From Dehalococcoidia bacterium (GTDB lineage Bacteria; Chloroflexota; Dehalococcoidia; DSTF01; WHTK01): DNA of 63,445 nucleotides. Where the stretch lies: contig WHTK01000020.1 in NCBI GenBank assembly GCA_009377745.1, forward strand, positions 1 to 63,445, written 5' to 3'. Within the stretch, counting starts at the first letter, position 1. Each line of letters opens with the position of its first letter. The translations under genes and the position numbers were made by a program. The notes beneath the pieces are model-generated. The model saw only the letters and a program-made list of their open reading frames with translations, searched no databases and had not been told where the DNA came from. This document shows, in pieces, positions 52,253 to 61,772 of this stretch.

Positions 52253-52938
52253 AAACGGTCGCCGAGCTGGCAAGCGCAATTCTTCAGAGTCGAGACGCTG
52301 CTGAACTCCAGCGTCTGGCTGGCAACTGGCGCTATCCGAAGGGCGAATTACCTGATTTTCGAGGTAAGGCTTTCCTCACAAAGGAAGAACTACTCCAGGT
52401 GTCCGCATGGAAGCGCGAGGAGAGGTGGACTGCGACTCGCCACCGCCTCGCAAAGAATTCTCCTCGTGAGGTGGAGATCGTCACTCGTAGTGCCTTCGCC
52501 CTCGCTGTAGAGTCTGCCTCGGCGATGACAACTGTGGCAGTCTTGCGCGCCTTGCAAGGCGTGGATGTTGCCGTAGCTTCTGCTGTATTAGCTTCTGTAA
52601 TGCCTGATCGGTTTGGCATCATCGATCGGAAGGTCTGGCGCGTTCTCCACTCTCTAACGAAAGACAAACGCTTCGATCTTGGAAGTCGAACGCCTTTTTC
52701 TCCGAAGCAGTATCAACTCTACGTCGACATCTTGGGAGAACTGCGAAGCCTGACTAACCTATCAGCAAGAAGTCTCGACAAAGCCTTTTGGGTGGAGTCC
52801 GATCCTGTCCGGAAATTACGAGGAATTCTCAAAGGCCACTCTACCGCTGAGCAGTTGGCTGCGTTAGCCCGTGAGGATGCCGAAGCCGAAGCTCGCAGGG
52901 AAGCCCTGCTCGATAGCCAGGTTCGGCGGCCGGCATGA
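52249..52938 (+). CDS. HhH/GPD-like protein inserted in the pyr operon
   Basis: A 229-residue protein. Residues about 95-135 (LQGVDVAVASAVLASVMPD, RFGIIDRKVWRVL) resemble the helix-hairpin-helix and following Asp of the HhH-GPD DNA glycosylase superfamily. No iron-sulfur Cys cluster. Visibly AT-richer than pyrC. Start at 52249 overlaps the pyrC stop (ATGA). A DNA-repair or defence role is possible; function unproven. Confidence 0.6.
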   Translation: MKTVAELASAILQSRDAAELQRLAGNWRYPKGELPDFRGKAFLTKEELLQVSAWKREERWTATRHRLAKNSPREVEIVTRSAFALAVESASAMTTVAVLRALQGVDVAVASAVLASVMPDRFGIIDRKVWRVLHSLTKDKRFDLGSRTPFSPKQYQLYVDILGELRSLTNLSARSLDKAFWVESDPVRKLRGILKGHSTAEQLAALAREDAEAEARREALLDSQVRRPA

Positions 52939-53111
52939 CGATGACGGCACAGAAGCTCGACGTCCCTGCCGAAGTGGCCGCGATCACGGCGGCTCTGGCG
53001 GCTCGGCGCGACCCAGCTTACGAGGCCGGCATGCGAGGTACGGTGCCGTCGGCCCTGCCGGCGCACGCGGTACGGGCGCCGGAGCTGCGCAAGGATCACC
53101 TCGATGACTGA
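52935..53111 (+). pseudogene. Truncated AlkD-like (DNA alkylation repair) fragment
   Basis: A 58-codon ORF starting MTMTAQKLDVPAEV, with RRDPAYEAGMRGTVPSALPA then HAVRAPELRK, similar to the start of HEAT-repeat DNA alkylation repair proteins. It stops just where the repeats should begin. It overlaps its neighbours on both sides by 4 and 8 nt. The family match is from memory of the motif and only moderate. Confidence 0.45.
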
Positions 53112-53607
53112 ATCCTTTCATCTCGCGGGAGCCGTGGTGGAACAGCTAAAAGGGACCCCCGTCCCGGATGGGCTTCGCGATAGCCGCGTTGAGCGTGAGT
53201 ATCAACTGTGGATTGGAGGCGTCATTGGAGAACAGGTTGCAAGGCTCGGAAATGGCCTTGTCGTTCGTTTGGAGGCAGAGCGAGGAGGAGTGCGGCCCGT
53301 AAAGCTTCTTGGTACCTCGTTCTGGCCGGATATAGCGGTTTATGACCAGAACGAGGAGCCGTTGCTAGCGATCGAGGTTAAGTGCCTAACTCGACGAAAT
53401 CTCCCAAGCCATGTCTCCCAACCGATTGGGCAAGCCTTTTTGTACAGAGAGATGTATCACGAATCAATCGTGGCCTTGGTGTTGGTTGAGCCATTGGAGC
53501 CTTTAGAGTTTACGGAACAGCTTCTTGAACGACTCTCGACTGACCATATTGAGCTCGTCGCCATTGAAGCATTCACCGCCGCAACCAGGGAACATCTCGA
53601 TGTCTGA
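53104..53607 (+). CDS. PD-(D/E)XK nuclease-fold protein inserted before carA
   Basis: 167 residues. FWPDIAVYDQNEEPLLAIEV then K gives the nuclease core: Asp76, Glu91-Val-Lys93, with QPIGQAFLYR as the following helix. This is a typical PD-(D/E)XK arrangement, seen in restriction and defence nucleases. AT-richer than carA. Its ATG and stop overlap the AlkD fragment and carA by 8 nt each. Partner unknown. Confidence 0.7.
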   Translation: MTESFHLAGAVVEQLKGTPVPDGLRDSRVEREYQLWIGGVIGEQVARLGNGLVVRLEAERGGVRPVKLLGTSFWPDIAVYDQNEEPLLAIEVKCLTRRNLPSHVSQPIGQAFLYREMYHESIVALVLVEPLEPLEFTEQLLERLSTDHIELVAIEAFTAATREHLDV

Positions 53608-54709
53608 TCCCGCCTACCTCGTCCTCGAGGACGGGACGATCTTCGAGGGGCAGCGTCTCGGCGCGCCGCTTTCGGCCACGGGCGAGGTCGTCTTCAACAC
53701 GTCGATGACCGGCTATCAGGAAGCGCTGACCGACCCGTCCTACGCCGGCCAGCTCCTCGTCATGACCTACCCGATCCAGGGCAACTACGGCGTCAACGGC
53801 CGCGACGATGAGTCGCGCAGGCTCCAGGTCAGCGCCTTCGTGGTGCGAGAGCACTGCCTCGCCCCCAGCCACCACCTCATGACCTCGACGCTGCACGACT
53901 ACCTCCTGGAGCGCGGCGTCCCGGGGATCAGCGGCGTCGATACGCGCGCGCTGACGCGGCGGCTGCGGGCTGCGGGCGTGATGATGGGCTCGCTGGTGCA
54001 GGAGTCCCCCCAGCAGGCCCTGGACCGGCTGCGAGAATCGAAGCGCTACGGCGAAGTCGACCTCGTCCCCGCCGTCAGCGCCGCCAACCCCTTCGAGTGG
54101 CCGCCGGAGGGTGTCTATGCGCCACGGGAGCCGGAATCGGTGCGCCGCATCGTGGTCCTCGACCTCGGCGTGAAGTACAACATCATGCGCTCGCTGGGCC
54201 TCCTCGGCTGCGACGTTACGGCCGTGCCGGCCCGGACGCCCGCAGCCGACATCCTGGCGCTGAAGCCGGATGGCGTTGTCCTCTCCCCCGGCCCCGGCGA
54301 CCCGGCGCAGCTGGGCTACGTGGTGGAGACGGTGAAGGGGCTGATCGGCCGGACGCCGCTGATGGGCATTTGTCTGGGGCATCAGGTGACCGGCATCGCC
54401 CTCGGCGGTCGCACCTACAAGCTGAAGTTCGGGCATCGCGGCGCCAACCATCCCGTCAAGGACATCGCCACCGGTCGCGTCCACATCACGTCGCAGAACC
54501 ACGGCTACGCGGTCGATGGCCAAGGCCTGCCGGGCAGCGTCGAGGTCAGCCACCTGCATCTCAACGACGGCACCGTCGAAGGCCTCCGCGGCCTCACCGA
54601 TCCGCTGATGACGATCCAGTACCACTCCGAGGCCTCTCCGGGCCCCCTGGACAACATGTACCTCTTCGAGCGCTTCGTGGAGATGGTGGAAGGTGATGCA
54701 CAGCCATGA
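53600..54709 (+). CDS. carA: Carbamoyl phosphate synthetase small chain
   Basis: A 369-residue glutaminase subunit. N-terminal CPSase_sm domain, then class I amidotransferase with the nucleophile Cys in MGICLGHQ and catalytic His and Glu in the QYHSEASPG block. ATG at 53600 (SDPAYLVLEDGTIFEGQ) is the family start. It supplies ammonia to CarB. The vapBC operator overlaps its stop codon. Confidence 0.95.
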   Translation: MSDPAYLVLEDGTIFEGQRLGAPLSATGEVVFNTSMTGYQEALTDPSYAGQLLVMTYPIQGNYGVNGRDDESRRLQVSAFVVREHCLAPSHHLMTSTLHDYLLERGVPGISGVDTRALTRRLRAAGVMMGSLVQESPQQALDRLRESKRYGEVDLVPAVSAANPFEWPPEGVYAPREPESVRRIVVLDLGVKYNIMRSLGLLGCDVTAVPARTPAADILALKPDGVVLSPGPGDPAQLGYVVETVKGLIGRTPLMGICLGHQVTGIALGGRTYKLKFGHRGANHPVKDIATGRVHITSQNHGYAVDGQGLPGSVEVSHLHLNDGTVEGLRGLTDPLMTIQYHSEASPGPLDNMYLFERFVEMVEGDAQP

Positions 54710-54728
54710 TGCGTTATGATTGCATCAT
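54706..54728. promoter_or_regulatory. Candidate VapBC operator
   Basis: ATGATGC-N9-GCATCAT, a 7-bp inverted repeat spanning the carA stop codon and ending 19 nt before the vapB start. VapB-type antitoxins usually bind such repeats to autoregulate; inferred here. Confidence 0.5.
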
Positions 54729-54746
54729 CTTAGATGAGAGGACGCG

Positions 54747-54968
54747 ATGCGGACAACACTGGATGTCGACCCAAAGCTCTTAGAGCAGGTGGAAGAGATA
54801 ACGGGTGAGAAGAGCCCTAGTAAGGCGGTGAACAAGGCGCTAGTGGAGTACGTCCGCCGCCGCAAACTAGAGGAATTGAGGAGGCTAATCAAACAAACCA
54901 CGTTGAATGATACATGGCGGGAAGACGAAGAAGCGGAGTTGAAGGAGATGCGGAAGCAGCTTCGATGA
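54747..54968 (+). CDS. VapB-type antitoxin
   Basis: 73 residues. MRTTLDVDPKLLEQVEEITG and SKAVNKALVEYVRRRKLEEL form a ribbon-helix-helix DNA-binding domain, followed by an acidic tail that would wrap the toxin. It overlaps the PIN toxin gene by 4 nt. AT-richer than carA and carB. Confidence 0.85.
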   Translation: MRTTLDVDPKLLEQVEEITGEKSPSKAVNKALVEYVRRRKLEELRRLIKQTTLNDTWREDEEAELKEMRKQLR

Positions 54969-55339
54969 TTCTCGTCGACACTTCGATTTGGGTCGAGTCA
55001 ACGAGACGAAAGGACGGGCAGCACGCACTGGAACTCGACGCATTGCTGAGTCGCGACGAGGTTGCAACCACGGAAATAGTGATTGCCGAAGTCCTTCAGG
55101 GGACGGCCACTGAACAAGAGTTCGCGCAATATTCCAATAGAATGGAGTCCCTCCATTACTTCCCGGCCGAAAGAGAAACATGGGTCAGAGCCGCAAAGCT
55201 GTCCTTTCAGCTACGCCGCCTTGGATTCACGACTCCCTTAGCCGATCTCGTTATTGCCGCCGTTGCGCTAGAGAATGGCCTAGATGTCTACACGGTCGAT
55301 CCACACTTCGAACGCATATCCGGTCTACGGCTGCATTGA
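54965..55339 (+). CDS. VapC-type PIN ribonuclease toxin
   Basis: 124 residues. PIN active-site acids Asp5 (VDTSIW), Glu42 (IAEVLQG), Asp94 (LADLVIAA) and Asp112 (TVDPHF) are all present, so it looks active. Start at 54965 (ATGA overlap with vapB). Together with vapB it is a complete type II toxin-antitoxin module lying between carA and carB. Confidence 0.87.
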   Translation: MILVDTSIWVESTRRKDGQHALELDALLSRDEVATTEIVIAEVLQGTATEQEFAQYSNRMESLHYFPAERETWVRAAKLSFQLRRLGFTTPLADLVIAAVALENGLDVYTVDPHFERISGLRLH

Positions 55340-55646
55340 AGCCGGCCAGGTCTTAGTCGTAGGAGTCGTTTACACAGAATTGCTGCGAGGCACGCGCTCG
55401 GAGGACGAGTTTCAAACCCTCATACGAGACCTCGCGCCCGTATGGTTCAAGGAGACGACCAAAGAAGTGTGGGAGCGAGCGGCTGAAATACTTGTCGAGT
55501 TGCAGAAACGTGGTTCGGTGATCCCATTCGCGGACGCGGTCATCGCCGCCCACGCGCTGAAGGGTGAGCACGCGCTATTCAGCGCCGATGCGCACTTCAG
55601 ACGTGTGCCGGTCTTCACCTTCATGAGGCTGCGACCACATGACTAA
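55338..55646 (+). pseudogene. Second PIN toxin, N-terminally truncated
   Basis: The frame encodes VVYTELLRGTRSEDEFQ, FADAVIAAHAL and FSADAHFRRVPVF, the C-terminal two thirds of a VapC-like PIN domain. The opening strand with the first catalytic Asp is missing and there is no start codon at a sensible place. It follows vapC directly, and its TAA overlaps the carB start by 8 nt. Probably the rest of a second vapBC copy. Confidence 0.65.
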
Positions 55647-58600
55647 GCCCTCCAAGGTCCTCATCCTCGGCTCCGGGCCGATAGTCATCGGCCAGGCGGC
55701 GGAGTTCGACTACTCCGGCACCCAGGCCTGCCGCGCCCTGCGCGAAGAGGGCATCACCACCGTCCTCGTCAACTCCAACCCGGCCACGATCATGACCGAC
55801 GAGGAGACGGCCGACATCGTCTACATCGAGCCGCTGACCGTCGATGTGGTCGAGAGGATCATCGCGCGCGAGCAGCCGGACGGCCTGCTGCCGACGCTCG
55901 GCGGCCAGACGGGGCTCAATCTCGCGGTCGCGCTGGCCGACGCCGGCGTCCTAGAGCGACATAACGTCCGTCTCCTCGGCACCTCGTTGGAGACGATCCG
56001 CCGGGCGGAGGACCGCGAGCTGTTCAAGCAGATGCTGGTCGAAATCGGGGAGCCGGTGCCCGACGGCGAGACCGTCAGGACCTGGGAGGAAGCCGAGGCC
56101 GTACGGCAGCGCATCGGCCTGCCGCTCGTTGTACGCCCTGCCTACACGCTCGGCGGCACCGGCGGCGGCGTCGCCCACACGCTGGAACAGTACGAGGCTA
56201 TCGTCAAGGGCGGTCTGGCTGCCAGCCCCATCACCCAGGTGCTGGTCGAGCGCAGCCTCCTGGGCTGGAAGGAGCTCGAGTACGAGGTGATGCGGGACAG
56301 CGCCGATAACTGCATCACCATCTGCAACATGGAGAACCTGGACCCGATGGGCGTCCACACCGGCGATAGCATCGTCGTCGCCCCCAGCCAGACCCTGACC
56401 GACAAGGAATACCAGATGCTGCGCTCGGCGGCGCTGAAGATCATCCGCGCCCTCGGCATCGAAGGCGGCTGCAACATCCAGTTCGGCCTGGCGCCGCGGC
56501 CGGACGTGGTGCCGTGGGCCTGGCCCGACGGCGTCAGCGCGGCGCCGGGCGACCGCTTCGACCTGCCGCCCTACTACGTCATCGAGGTCAACCCCCGCGT
56601 GTCCCGCAGCTCGGCGCTGGCCAGCAAGGCGACCGGCTACCCGATCGCCCGGGTGGCGGCCAAGATCGCGGCTGGCAAGCGGCTGGACGAAATCCCCAAC
56701 GCCGTGACCCAGAAGACGACCGCCGCCTTCGAGCCGGCCCTGGACTACTGCGTCGTCAAGATACCGCGCTGGCCCTTCGACAAGTTCCAGTTCGGCGACC
56801 GCCAGATCGGCACCCAGATGAAGGCGACCGGCGAGGTGATGGCCATCGACCGCAGCTTCGAGGCGGCGCTGCAGAAGGCGGTCCGCAGCCTCGAGATCGG
56901 CGGCCGCTCCCTGCTTTGGGAGGACCCTAACTGGGCGGACGACCCGATGGCGCGGCCGATGGAGGCGACGGACGAACGCCTTTGGACCGTAATGGCTGCC
57001 CTGCGTCGCGGCGCCGAGACCATAGACGTGGCGCGACGCAGCGGCATCGATCCCTGGTTCCTGGAGCGCATGCAGAACATCATCCGCATGGAGCGCCGCC
57101 TCCTGGCCGAGCCGCTGACCCGCGACCTGCTCCGGGAAGCCAAGCGCCTCGGCTTCTCCGATAACCAGGTCGCAACTCTGGCCGACCGCCTGCCGGAGCA
57201 GGTGCGCGACCTGCGCAAGGAATGGGACCTGCGCCCCGTCTACAAGATGGTCGATACCTGCGCGGCCGAGTTCGAGGCGGCGACGCCCTACTTCTACAGC
57301 ACCTACGAGGACGAGAACGAGGCGCCGCCCCTCAAGGAGGATAAGGTCCTCGTCATCGGCTCCGGGCCGATCCGCATCGGCCAGGGCATCGAGTTTGACT
57401 ACTCGGCGGTGCACGCGGTTTGGGCGCTGCAAGAGGCCGGCTACAAAGCGCTGATCGCCAACTCCAACCCGGAGACGGTTTCGACCGACTTCGACACTTC
57501 CGACCGCCTCTACTTCGAGCCTCTGGACGAGGAATCGCTGCGGGAGATCCTGCACAACGAGGAGACGGAAGAGGGCGTCGGTCCGGGCACGATCTTGCAG
57601 TTCGGCGGCCAGACCGCGATCAACCTCTCGGAGCCACTGTACCGCACCGCTCGCCAGATCGTCGGCTCCAGCTACGAGACCATCGACCTCGCCGAGGACC
57701 GCCGCCGCTTCGAGAACTTCCTCGGCAATCTCGGCATCCCCCAGCCACCCGGCGCCGGCATCCGCACGATCGAGGAAGCGCTATCGACGGCGCAGCAGAT
57801 CGGCTATCCGGTCCTGGTGCGCCCGAGCTACGTGCTCGGTGGCCGCGCGATGGAGATCGTCCAGAACGCCACCGAGCTGATCCGCTACATGTCGATGGCG
57901 CTCGAACTCGCCGAGGGCAAGCCGATCCTGATCGACAAGTACATGGAGGGTCGCGAGGTCGAGGTCGATGCGATCTGCGACGGCGAAGCCGTGCTGATCC
58001 CCGGCATCATGGAGCACATCGAGCGCGCCGGCGTCCACTCGGGCGACTCGATGGCGGTCTACCCGGCGATCAACCTCACGCAGGCCGAGGTCGATACCAT
58101 CGTCGATTACACAACCCAGATCGGCCTGGCCATGGACGTCCGCGGCCTGATGAACGTCCAGTACGTGATGATGCAGGAAGACGGGGCCGAATCCCGAATC
58201 TACGTCATCGAGGTCAACCCGCGCGCCAGCCGGACGGTGCCCTTCATCTCCAAAGTGACCGGCGTGCCGATGGTGCGCCTGGCCGTGAACTGCGCCCTCG
58301 GCACGCCGCTCAAGCATCAGGGCTATGCCGGCGGTCTCTGGCCCCGCCAGCCGCTGGTCGCCGTCAAGGCGCCGGTGTTCTCCATGTCGAAGCTGATCGG
58401 CGTCGATACCTACCTCGGGCCGGAGATGAAGTCGACCGGCGAGGTGATGGGCGTCGATAGGACGTTCCCGGCCGCGCTGGCCAAGGCGGTCATCGCGGCC
58501 GAGATGGCCTTGCCGCCAAAGGGCGGGGCGCTGATCTCCGTCTCGGACCGGACCAAGCCGGCGGCAATCCCGGTCATCCGTCGCCTGCATCAGGCCGGCT

Positions 58601-58935
58601 ACCGCCTCTACGCCACCGAAGGCACTGCCGCCGAGATCCGGGCGCTGGGCCTGCCGGTGGAGCAGGTGACGAAGCGCCTGGACGAGGGCCACCCCAACGT
58701 GATGGACGTGATCAACGAGGGGCTGGTCGACTGCGTCATCAACACACCCGAGGGCGGCCGCTCGACGCTGCAGGACGGCTTCCAGATCCGTCGCGCCGCC
58801 ACCGAGCGCCGCATCCCCTGCTTCACCTCGATGGACACCGCCCTCGCCGCCACCGAAGCCCTGCTGGCCGGCTCGCAGGCCTTCAACGTCCTCCCGATCA
58901 ACGAGTACCGCCAGCCGCCTACGGATGGCGATTGA
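55639..58935 (+). CDS. carB: Carbamoyl phosphate synthetase large chain
   Basis: A 1098-residue subunit with two ATP-grasp halves: [20 protein letters not shown] at the start and [20 protein letters not shown] near 570. An oligomerisation domain lies between them, and an MGS-like allosteric domain follows from about 950 ([20 protein letters not shown]). A low-conservation stretch near 300 ([19 protein letters not shown]) looks like a small insertion. Synthesises carbamoyl phosphate. Confidence 0.96.
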   Translation: MTKPSKVLILGSGPIVIGQAAEFDYSGTQACRALREEGITTVLVNSNPATIMTDEETADIVYIEPLTVDVVERIIAREQPDGLLPTLGGQTGLNLAVALADAGVLERHNVRLLGTSLETIRRAEDRELFKQMLVEIGEPVPDGETVRTWEEAEAVRQRIGLPLVVRPAYTLGGTGGGVAHTLEQYEAIVKGGLAASPITQVLVERSLLGWKELEYEVMRDSADNCITICNMENLDPMGVHTGDSIVVAPSQTLTDKEYQMLRSAALKIIRALGIEGGCNIQFGLAPRPDVVPWAWPDGVSAAPGDRFDLPPYYVIEVNPRVSRSSALASKATGYPIARVAAKIAAGKRLDEIPNAVTQKTTAAFEPALDYCVVKIPRWPFDKFQFGDRQIGTQMKATGEVMAIDRSFEAALQKAVRSLEIGGRSLLWEDPNWADDPMARPMEATDERLWTVMAALRRGAETIDVARRSGIDPWFLERMQNIIRMERRLLAEPLTRDLLREAKRLGFSDNQVATLADRLPEQVRDLRKEWDLRPVYKMVDTCAAEFEAATPYFYSTYEDENEAPPLKEDKVLVIGSGPIRIGQGIEFDYSAVHAVWALQEAGYKALIANSNPETVSTDFDTSDRLYFEPLDEESLREILHNEETEEGVGPGTILQFGGQTAINLSEPLYRTARQIVGSSYETIDLAEDRRRFENFLGNLGIPQPPGAGIRTIEEALSTAQQIGYPVLVRPSYVLGGRAMEIVQNATELIRYMSMALELAEGKPILIDKYMEGREVEVDAICDGEAVLIPGIMEHIERAGVHSGDSMAVYPAINLTQAEVDTIVDYTTQIGLAMDVRGLMNVQYVMMQEDGAESRIYVIEVNPRASRTVPFISKVTGVPMVRLAVNCALGTPLKHQGYAGGLWPRQPLVAVKAPVFSMSKLIGVDTYLGPEMKSTGEVMGVDRTFPAALAKAVIAAEMALPPKGGALISVSDRTKPAAIPVIRRLHQAGYRLYATEGTAAEIRALGLPVEQVTKRLDEGHPNVMDVINEGLVDCVINTPEGGRSTLQDGFQIRRAATERRIPCFTSMDTALAATEALLAGSQAFNVLPINEYRQPPTDGD

Positions 58936-59081
58936 TGGGAGGTCAGAGGGCTGACGTTGCGTTCGCGCCATCAGACGACCTGAGATGGCAGTCGGGCAAT
59001 CGGGCAATCAATCATGCCGTGAAGAACGTTCTCTGCTACATAGCTGCGGGTTTCAACCCGCGGAACGTGGCTCCGCACCTC

Positions 59082-59107
59082 ATGCCCCGGGGTTCAGCCC
59101 GGGGTAT
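59082..59107. repeat. GGTTCAGCCCGGGG-type palindrome
   Basis: ATGCCCCGGGGTTCAGCCCG and on, of the same family as those at 3491 and 3626. With the CGGGCAAT doublet at 58991-59008 it fills the 187-nt gap between carB and pyrK. Confidence 0.65.
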
Positions 59108-59122
59108 TATCCCCCTCCGCCG

Positions 59123-59965
59123 ATGAAGACCGGCTTCGCGCGCGTCACCGAGAACACCCGCCTCTACGGCGATACCTACATCATGTGGCTCGACTCGCCT
59201 GAGCTGATCCAGGGTGCCACACCGGGGCAGTTCCTCATGCTGCGCTGCGCCGATCTCCTCCCCGGCCTTGACGGCGCGGCAGAGCTGACGGGCGCGTCGA
59301 TTGCGGACGACCCGCTCCTCGGCCGCGCGATGAGCTACCACCGCATCCGGGAAGGCGAAAACGGCCGTGAGTTCTCCATCCTCTACGACGTGGTCGGTCG
59401 CGGCACCGCCTGGCTGGCGCGCCGTGACCCCGGCGACCGCGTCTACGCCTGGGGCCCGCTCGGACGCGGCTACTCGCTGCCCGGGCAATCGGGGCAGAAT
59501 ATGCTCCTCGTCGGCGGCGGTATCGGCATCGCGCCGCTGCTCTGGCTGGCCGACGAGGGCGTCGCCAGGGGCAAGAGCGTCGTCCTCATCGACGGCGCCC
59601 GCGACGCGAAAGGCGTCTTTCCGGCCGAGCTGGTGCCGGCCGAGGCGGAAGTGGTCGTCACCACGCAGGACGGCTCGGTAGGGCGCCAGGGGCTCGTGAC
59701 GGACGTCTTCCTGGACTACTACGGCTGGGCCGACCAGGTCTTCGCTTGCGGCCCCAACCCCATGTTCGCGGCGTTATCGGAGGTGCTGACTCGCCACGAG
59801 GGTTCCCAGCGCGCCCGACGCCGCAAGCCCGTCCAGGCCCTGCTCGAGTCGGCGATGGGCTGCGGCACCGGCATCTGCTACGGCTGCGCCATCTTCGACC
59901 GTCGCGGCAATCCGCGCCTCGTCTGCAAAGAAGGCCCCAGGTTTGAGTTAAGGGAGATCTGGTAG
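59123..59965 (+). CDS. pyrK: Dihydroorotate dehydrogenase electron-transfer subunit
   Basis: 280 residues. FAD-binding ferredoxin-reductase-like N-terminus, NAD domain with LLVGGGIGIAPLLWL, and a C-terminal 2Fe-2S site with Cys in MGCGTGICYGCA and LVCKEG. It passes electrons from class 1B PyrD to NAD. pyrD, pyrF and pyrE do not follow; the operon ends here. ATG at 59123 matches the family start (FARVTENTRL); upstream in-frame codons read through a repeat. Confidence 0.9.
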   Translation: MKTGFARVTENTRLYGDTYIMWLDSPELIQGATPGQFLMLRCADLLPGLDGAAELTGASIADDPLLGRAMSYHRIREGENGREFSILYDVVGRGTAWLARRDPGDRVYAWGPLGRGYSLPGQSGQNMLLVGGGIGIAPLLWLADEGVARGKSVVLIDGARDAKGVFPAELVPAEAEVVVTTQDGSVGRQGLVTDVFLDYYGWADQVFACGPNPMFAALSEVLTRHEGSQRARRRKPVQALLESAMGCGTGICYGCAIFDRRGNPRLVCKEGPRFELREIW

Positions 59966-60099
59966 CGCTGGCCGCCTACCGTCTTTGAGCAGATGACCCT
60001 TAAGCTGCCTTTCTGAGCGACAGCGAAGAATCTCCATTCAAAGGTTAAGATCGCGCGCTACCGGACGGACTTAGAACATAGGATTCCTGCCAGTGGGGG

Positions 60100-60834
60100 T
60101 CAGACCTTGCTTTCCAGTGATTGCTCTTGGCCCTCTCTGAATTCGATCGCCCCGCTATTACTAATAAAGAGCGTGTAATCCTTGCGGACAAGCATAGCGT
60201 TTGTGGCGCCCACTTCAACGGTAAGTCTGTACTCAACATTCATACCGAGGCTCTTGGCCTTCGGCACCGCTGACAGCGATGCTGAGAAGATCGGCGGCTC
60301 GTCATCGCCAAGGATCATCATCAGGACACCAGCACGCGCAATCTCAAGGATGCCTTCGGTGGTAAGGTCACGCTCGCGGACGGTCTCTGGGTAGTCACGC
60401 CACCGGAAGTAAATGTCGTCTCCCCTGAACGCTGGCTCGAAATCGATCTCGGTCGCCACTGCCTCTCGTGTTCCTATCTGATAGGTTCCGCCGACTTCCA
60501 CTTCAGCGCGCTCTAAACGCGCCCAACAGCCCCTAAGAGGTTGGGAGTGTGAATTCTTGACGCGAAGGAGCGCATAGCCATTGACGATCTCTGGTGTAAG
60601 GAGAAACTTGACGGTCGTTAACCTGGTTTGACTTTCTGCGGCCGCGATGCCTATTAAGACGACTGCCAGCACCAATACGAACACGCCGAGCACGATGCAT
60701 ATGAGAGCCAGATACCAGATCAGGTTGTCCGCTCCAGCGAGTAAAAGCGTGATGCCAATCGCTGCGATGCCGACTCCAACGCCGCCAACTTGAACAAGAG
60801 TATTTATTGCGCCATCACGAAGGAACCCGAGCAT
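60100..60834 (-). CDS. Hypothetical membrane protein, AT-rich
   Basis: 244 residues with two N-terminal helices (LVQVGGVGVGIAAIGITLLL and LICIVLGVFVLVLAVVLIGI), then a soluble beta-rich domain of about 175 residues. No family recognised. Base composition is lower in GC than pyrK and the methylase gene. It stands alone next to a restriction-modification-like pair, divergent from it. Confidence 0.6.
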   Translation of the reverse strand: MLGFLRDGAINTLVQVGGVGVGIAAIGITLLLAGADNLIWYLALICIVLGVFVLVLAVVLIGIAAAESQTRLTTVKFLLTPEIVNGYALLRVKNSHSQPLRGCWARLERAEVEVGGTYQIGTREAVATEIDFEPAFRGDDIYFRWRDYPETVRERDLTTEGILEIARAGVLMMILGDDEPPIFSASLSAVPKAKSLGMNVEYRLTVEVGATNAMLVRKDYTLFISNSGAIEFREGQEQSLESKV

Positions 60835-60950
60835 GCATGGATTCTAATCTGAGGACGAAATCTCGTATACGCTGTGCTGCAGATTATTGGCAAGAACATT
60901 ATCTGCACCGTTTGCCAAAAACGCTAATCCGCTTTACCCTTTAGTCCATT

Positions 60951-61772
60951 ATGGCAGCGCCCGCCGCATCTGCCTCGGCTGATCTTGCGCCCCTGCGACC
61001 GCCTCTCAAGTGGGCCGGCGGCAAACGCTGGCTCGTCCCCCATCTCCGCTCGATTTGGCAGCCGTATCAGCGCCGCCGCCTCGTCGAGCCGCTCTGCGGT
61101 GGGCTCGCCGTGGCCCTGGGCCTGCGGCCGGGACGCGCCCTGCTCAACGACCTCAACCCTCACAACATGAACTTCTACGCCTGGCTCAAGCGCGGTCTCG
61201 TCATCGCCCCCGAGATCGACATGGAGAACGAGTCGGAGCTGTACTACACGCAGCGGCGTCGCTTCAACCAGCTGATCGATCTGGGCGAGTCGGACTCGCA
61301 GGCGGCGGCGGAGCTCTTCTACTACCTCAACCGCACCGGCTACAACGGTCTCTGCCGCTTCAACCAGTCTGGCCAGTACAACGTCCCCTTCGGCAAGCAC
61401 GCGACGATTAACTACCAGCGCGACTTCCGCCCCTACGCCGAAGCGATGGCAGGTTGGGAGTTGAGCGTCGGCGACTTCGAGGCCATCCCCCTGCGGCCGG
61501 ACGACTTCATCTACGCCGACCCGCCCTACGACGTCGAGTTCACCCAGTACAGCGCCAAGAGCTTCGGCTGGCAGGAGCAGGAGCGGCTGGCGCAGTGGCT
61601 GTCGGCGCATCCGGGGCCGGTCGTGCTCTCCAACCAGAAGACGCAGCGCGTGGTCGATCTCTACGGCTCGCTGGGGTTCGAGATGACGTTCGAGAGCGCG
61701 CCGCGCATGATCAGCTCCAACGGCGACCGCACCCCCGCGATCGAGGTGATCGCGACGAGGAACCTCCGATGA
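60951..61772 (+). CDS. Dam/DpnM-type DNA adenine methylase
   Basis: 273 residues. LKWAGGKRWLVPHL (motif X), VEPLCGGLAVAL (motif I), LLNDLNPHNMNFY and the catalytic YADPPYDVEF (DPPY) are in order. It methylates N6 of adenine; the target sequence cannot be read from the gene. An inverted repeat TTGGCA(60887)/TGCCAA(60913) lies upstream. Stop overlaps the nuclease gene (ATGA). Confidence 0.9.
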   Translation: MAAPAASASADLAPLRPPLKWAGGKRWLVPHLRSIWQPYQRRRLVEPLCGGLAVALGLRPGRALLNDLNPHNMNFYAWLKRGLVIAPEIDMENESELYYTQRRRFNQLIDLGESDSQAAAELFYYLNRTGYNGLCRFNQSGQYNVPFGKHATINYQRDFRPYAEAMAGWELSVGDFEAIPLRPDDFIYADPPYDVEFTQYSAKSFGWQEQERLAQWLSAHPGPVVLSNQKTQRVVDLYGSLGFEMTFESAPRMISSNGDRTPAIEVIATRNLR

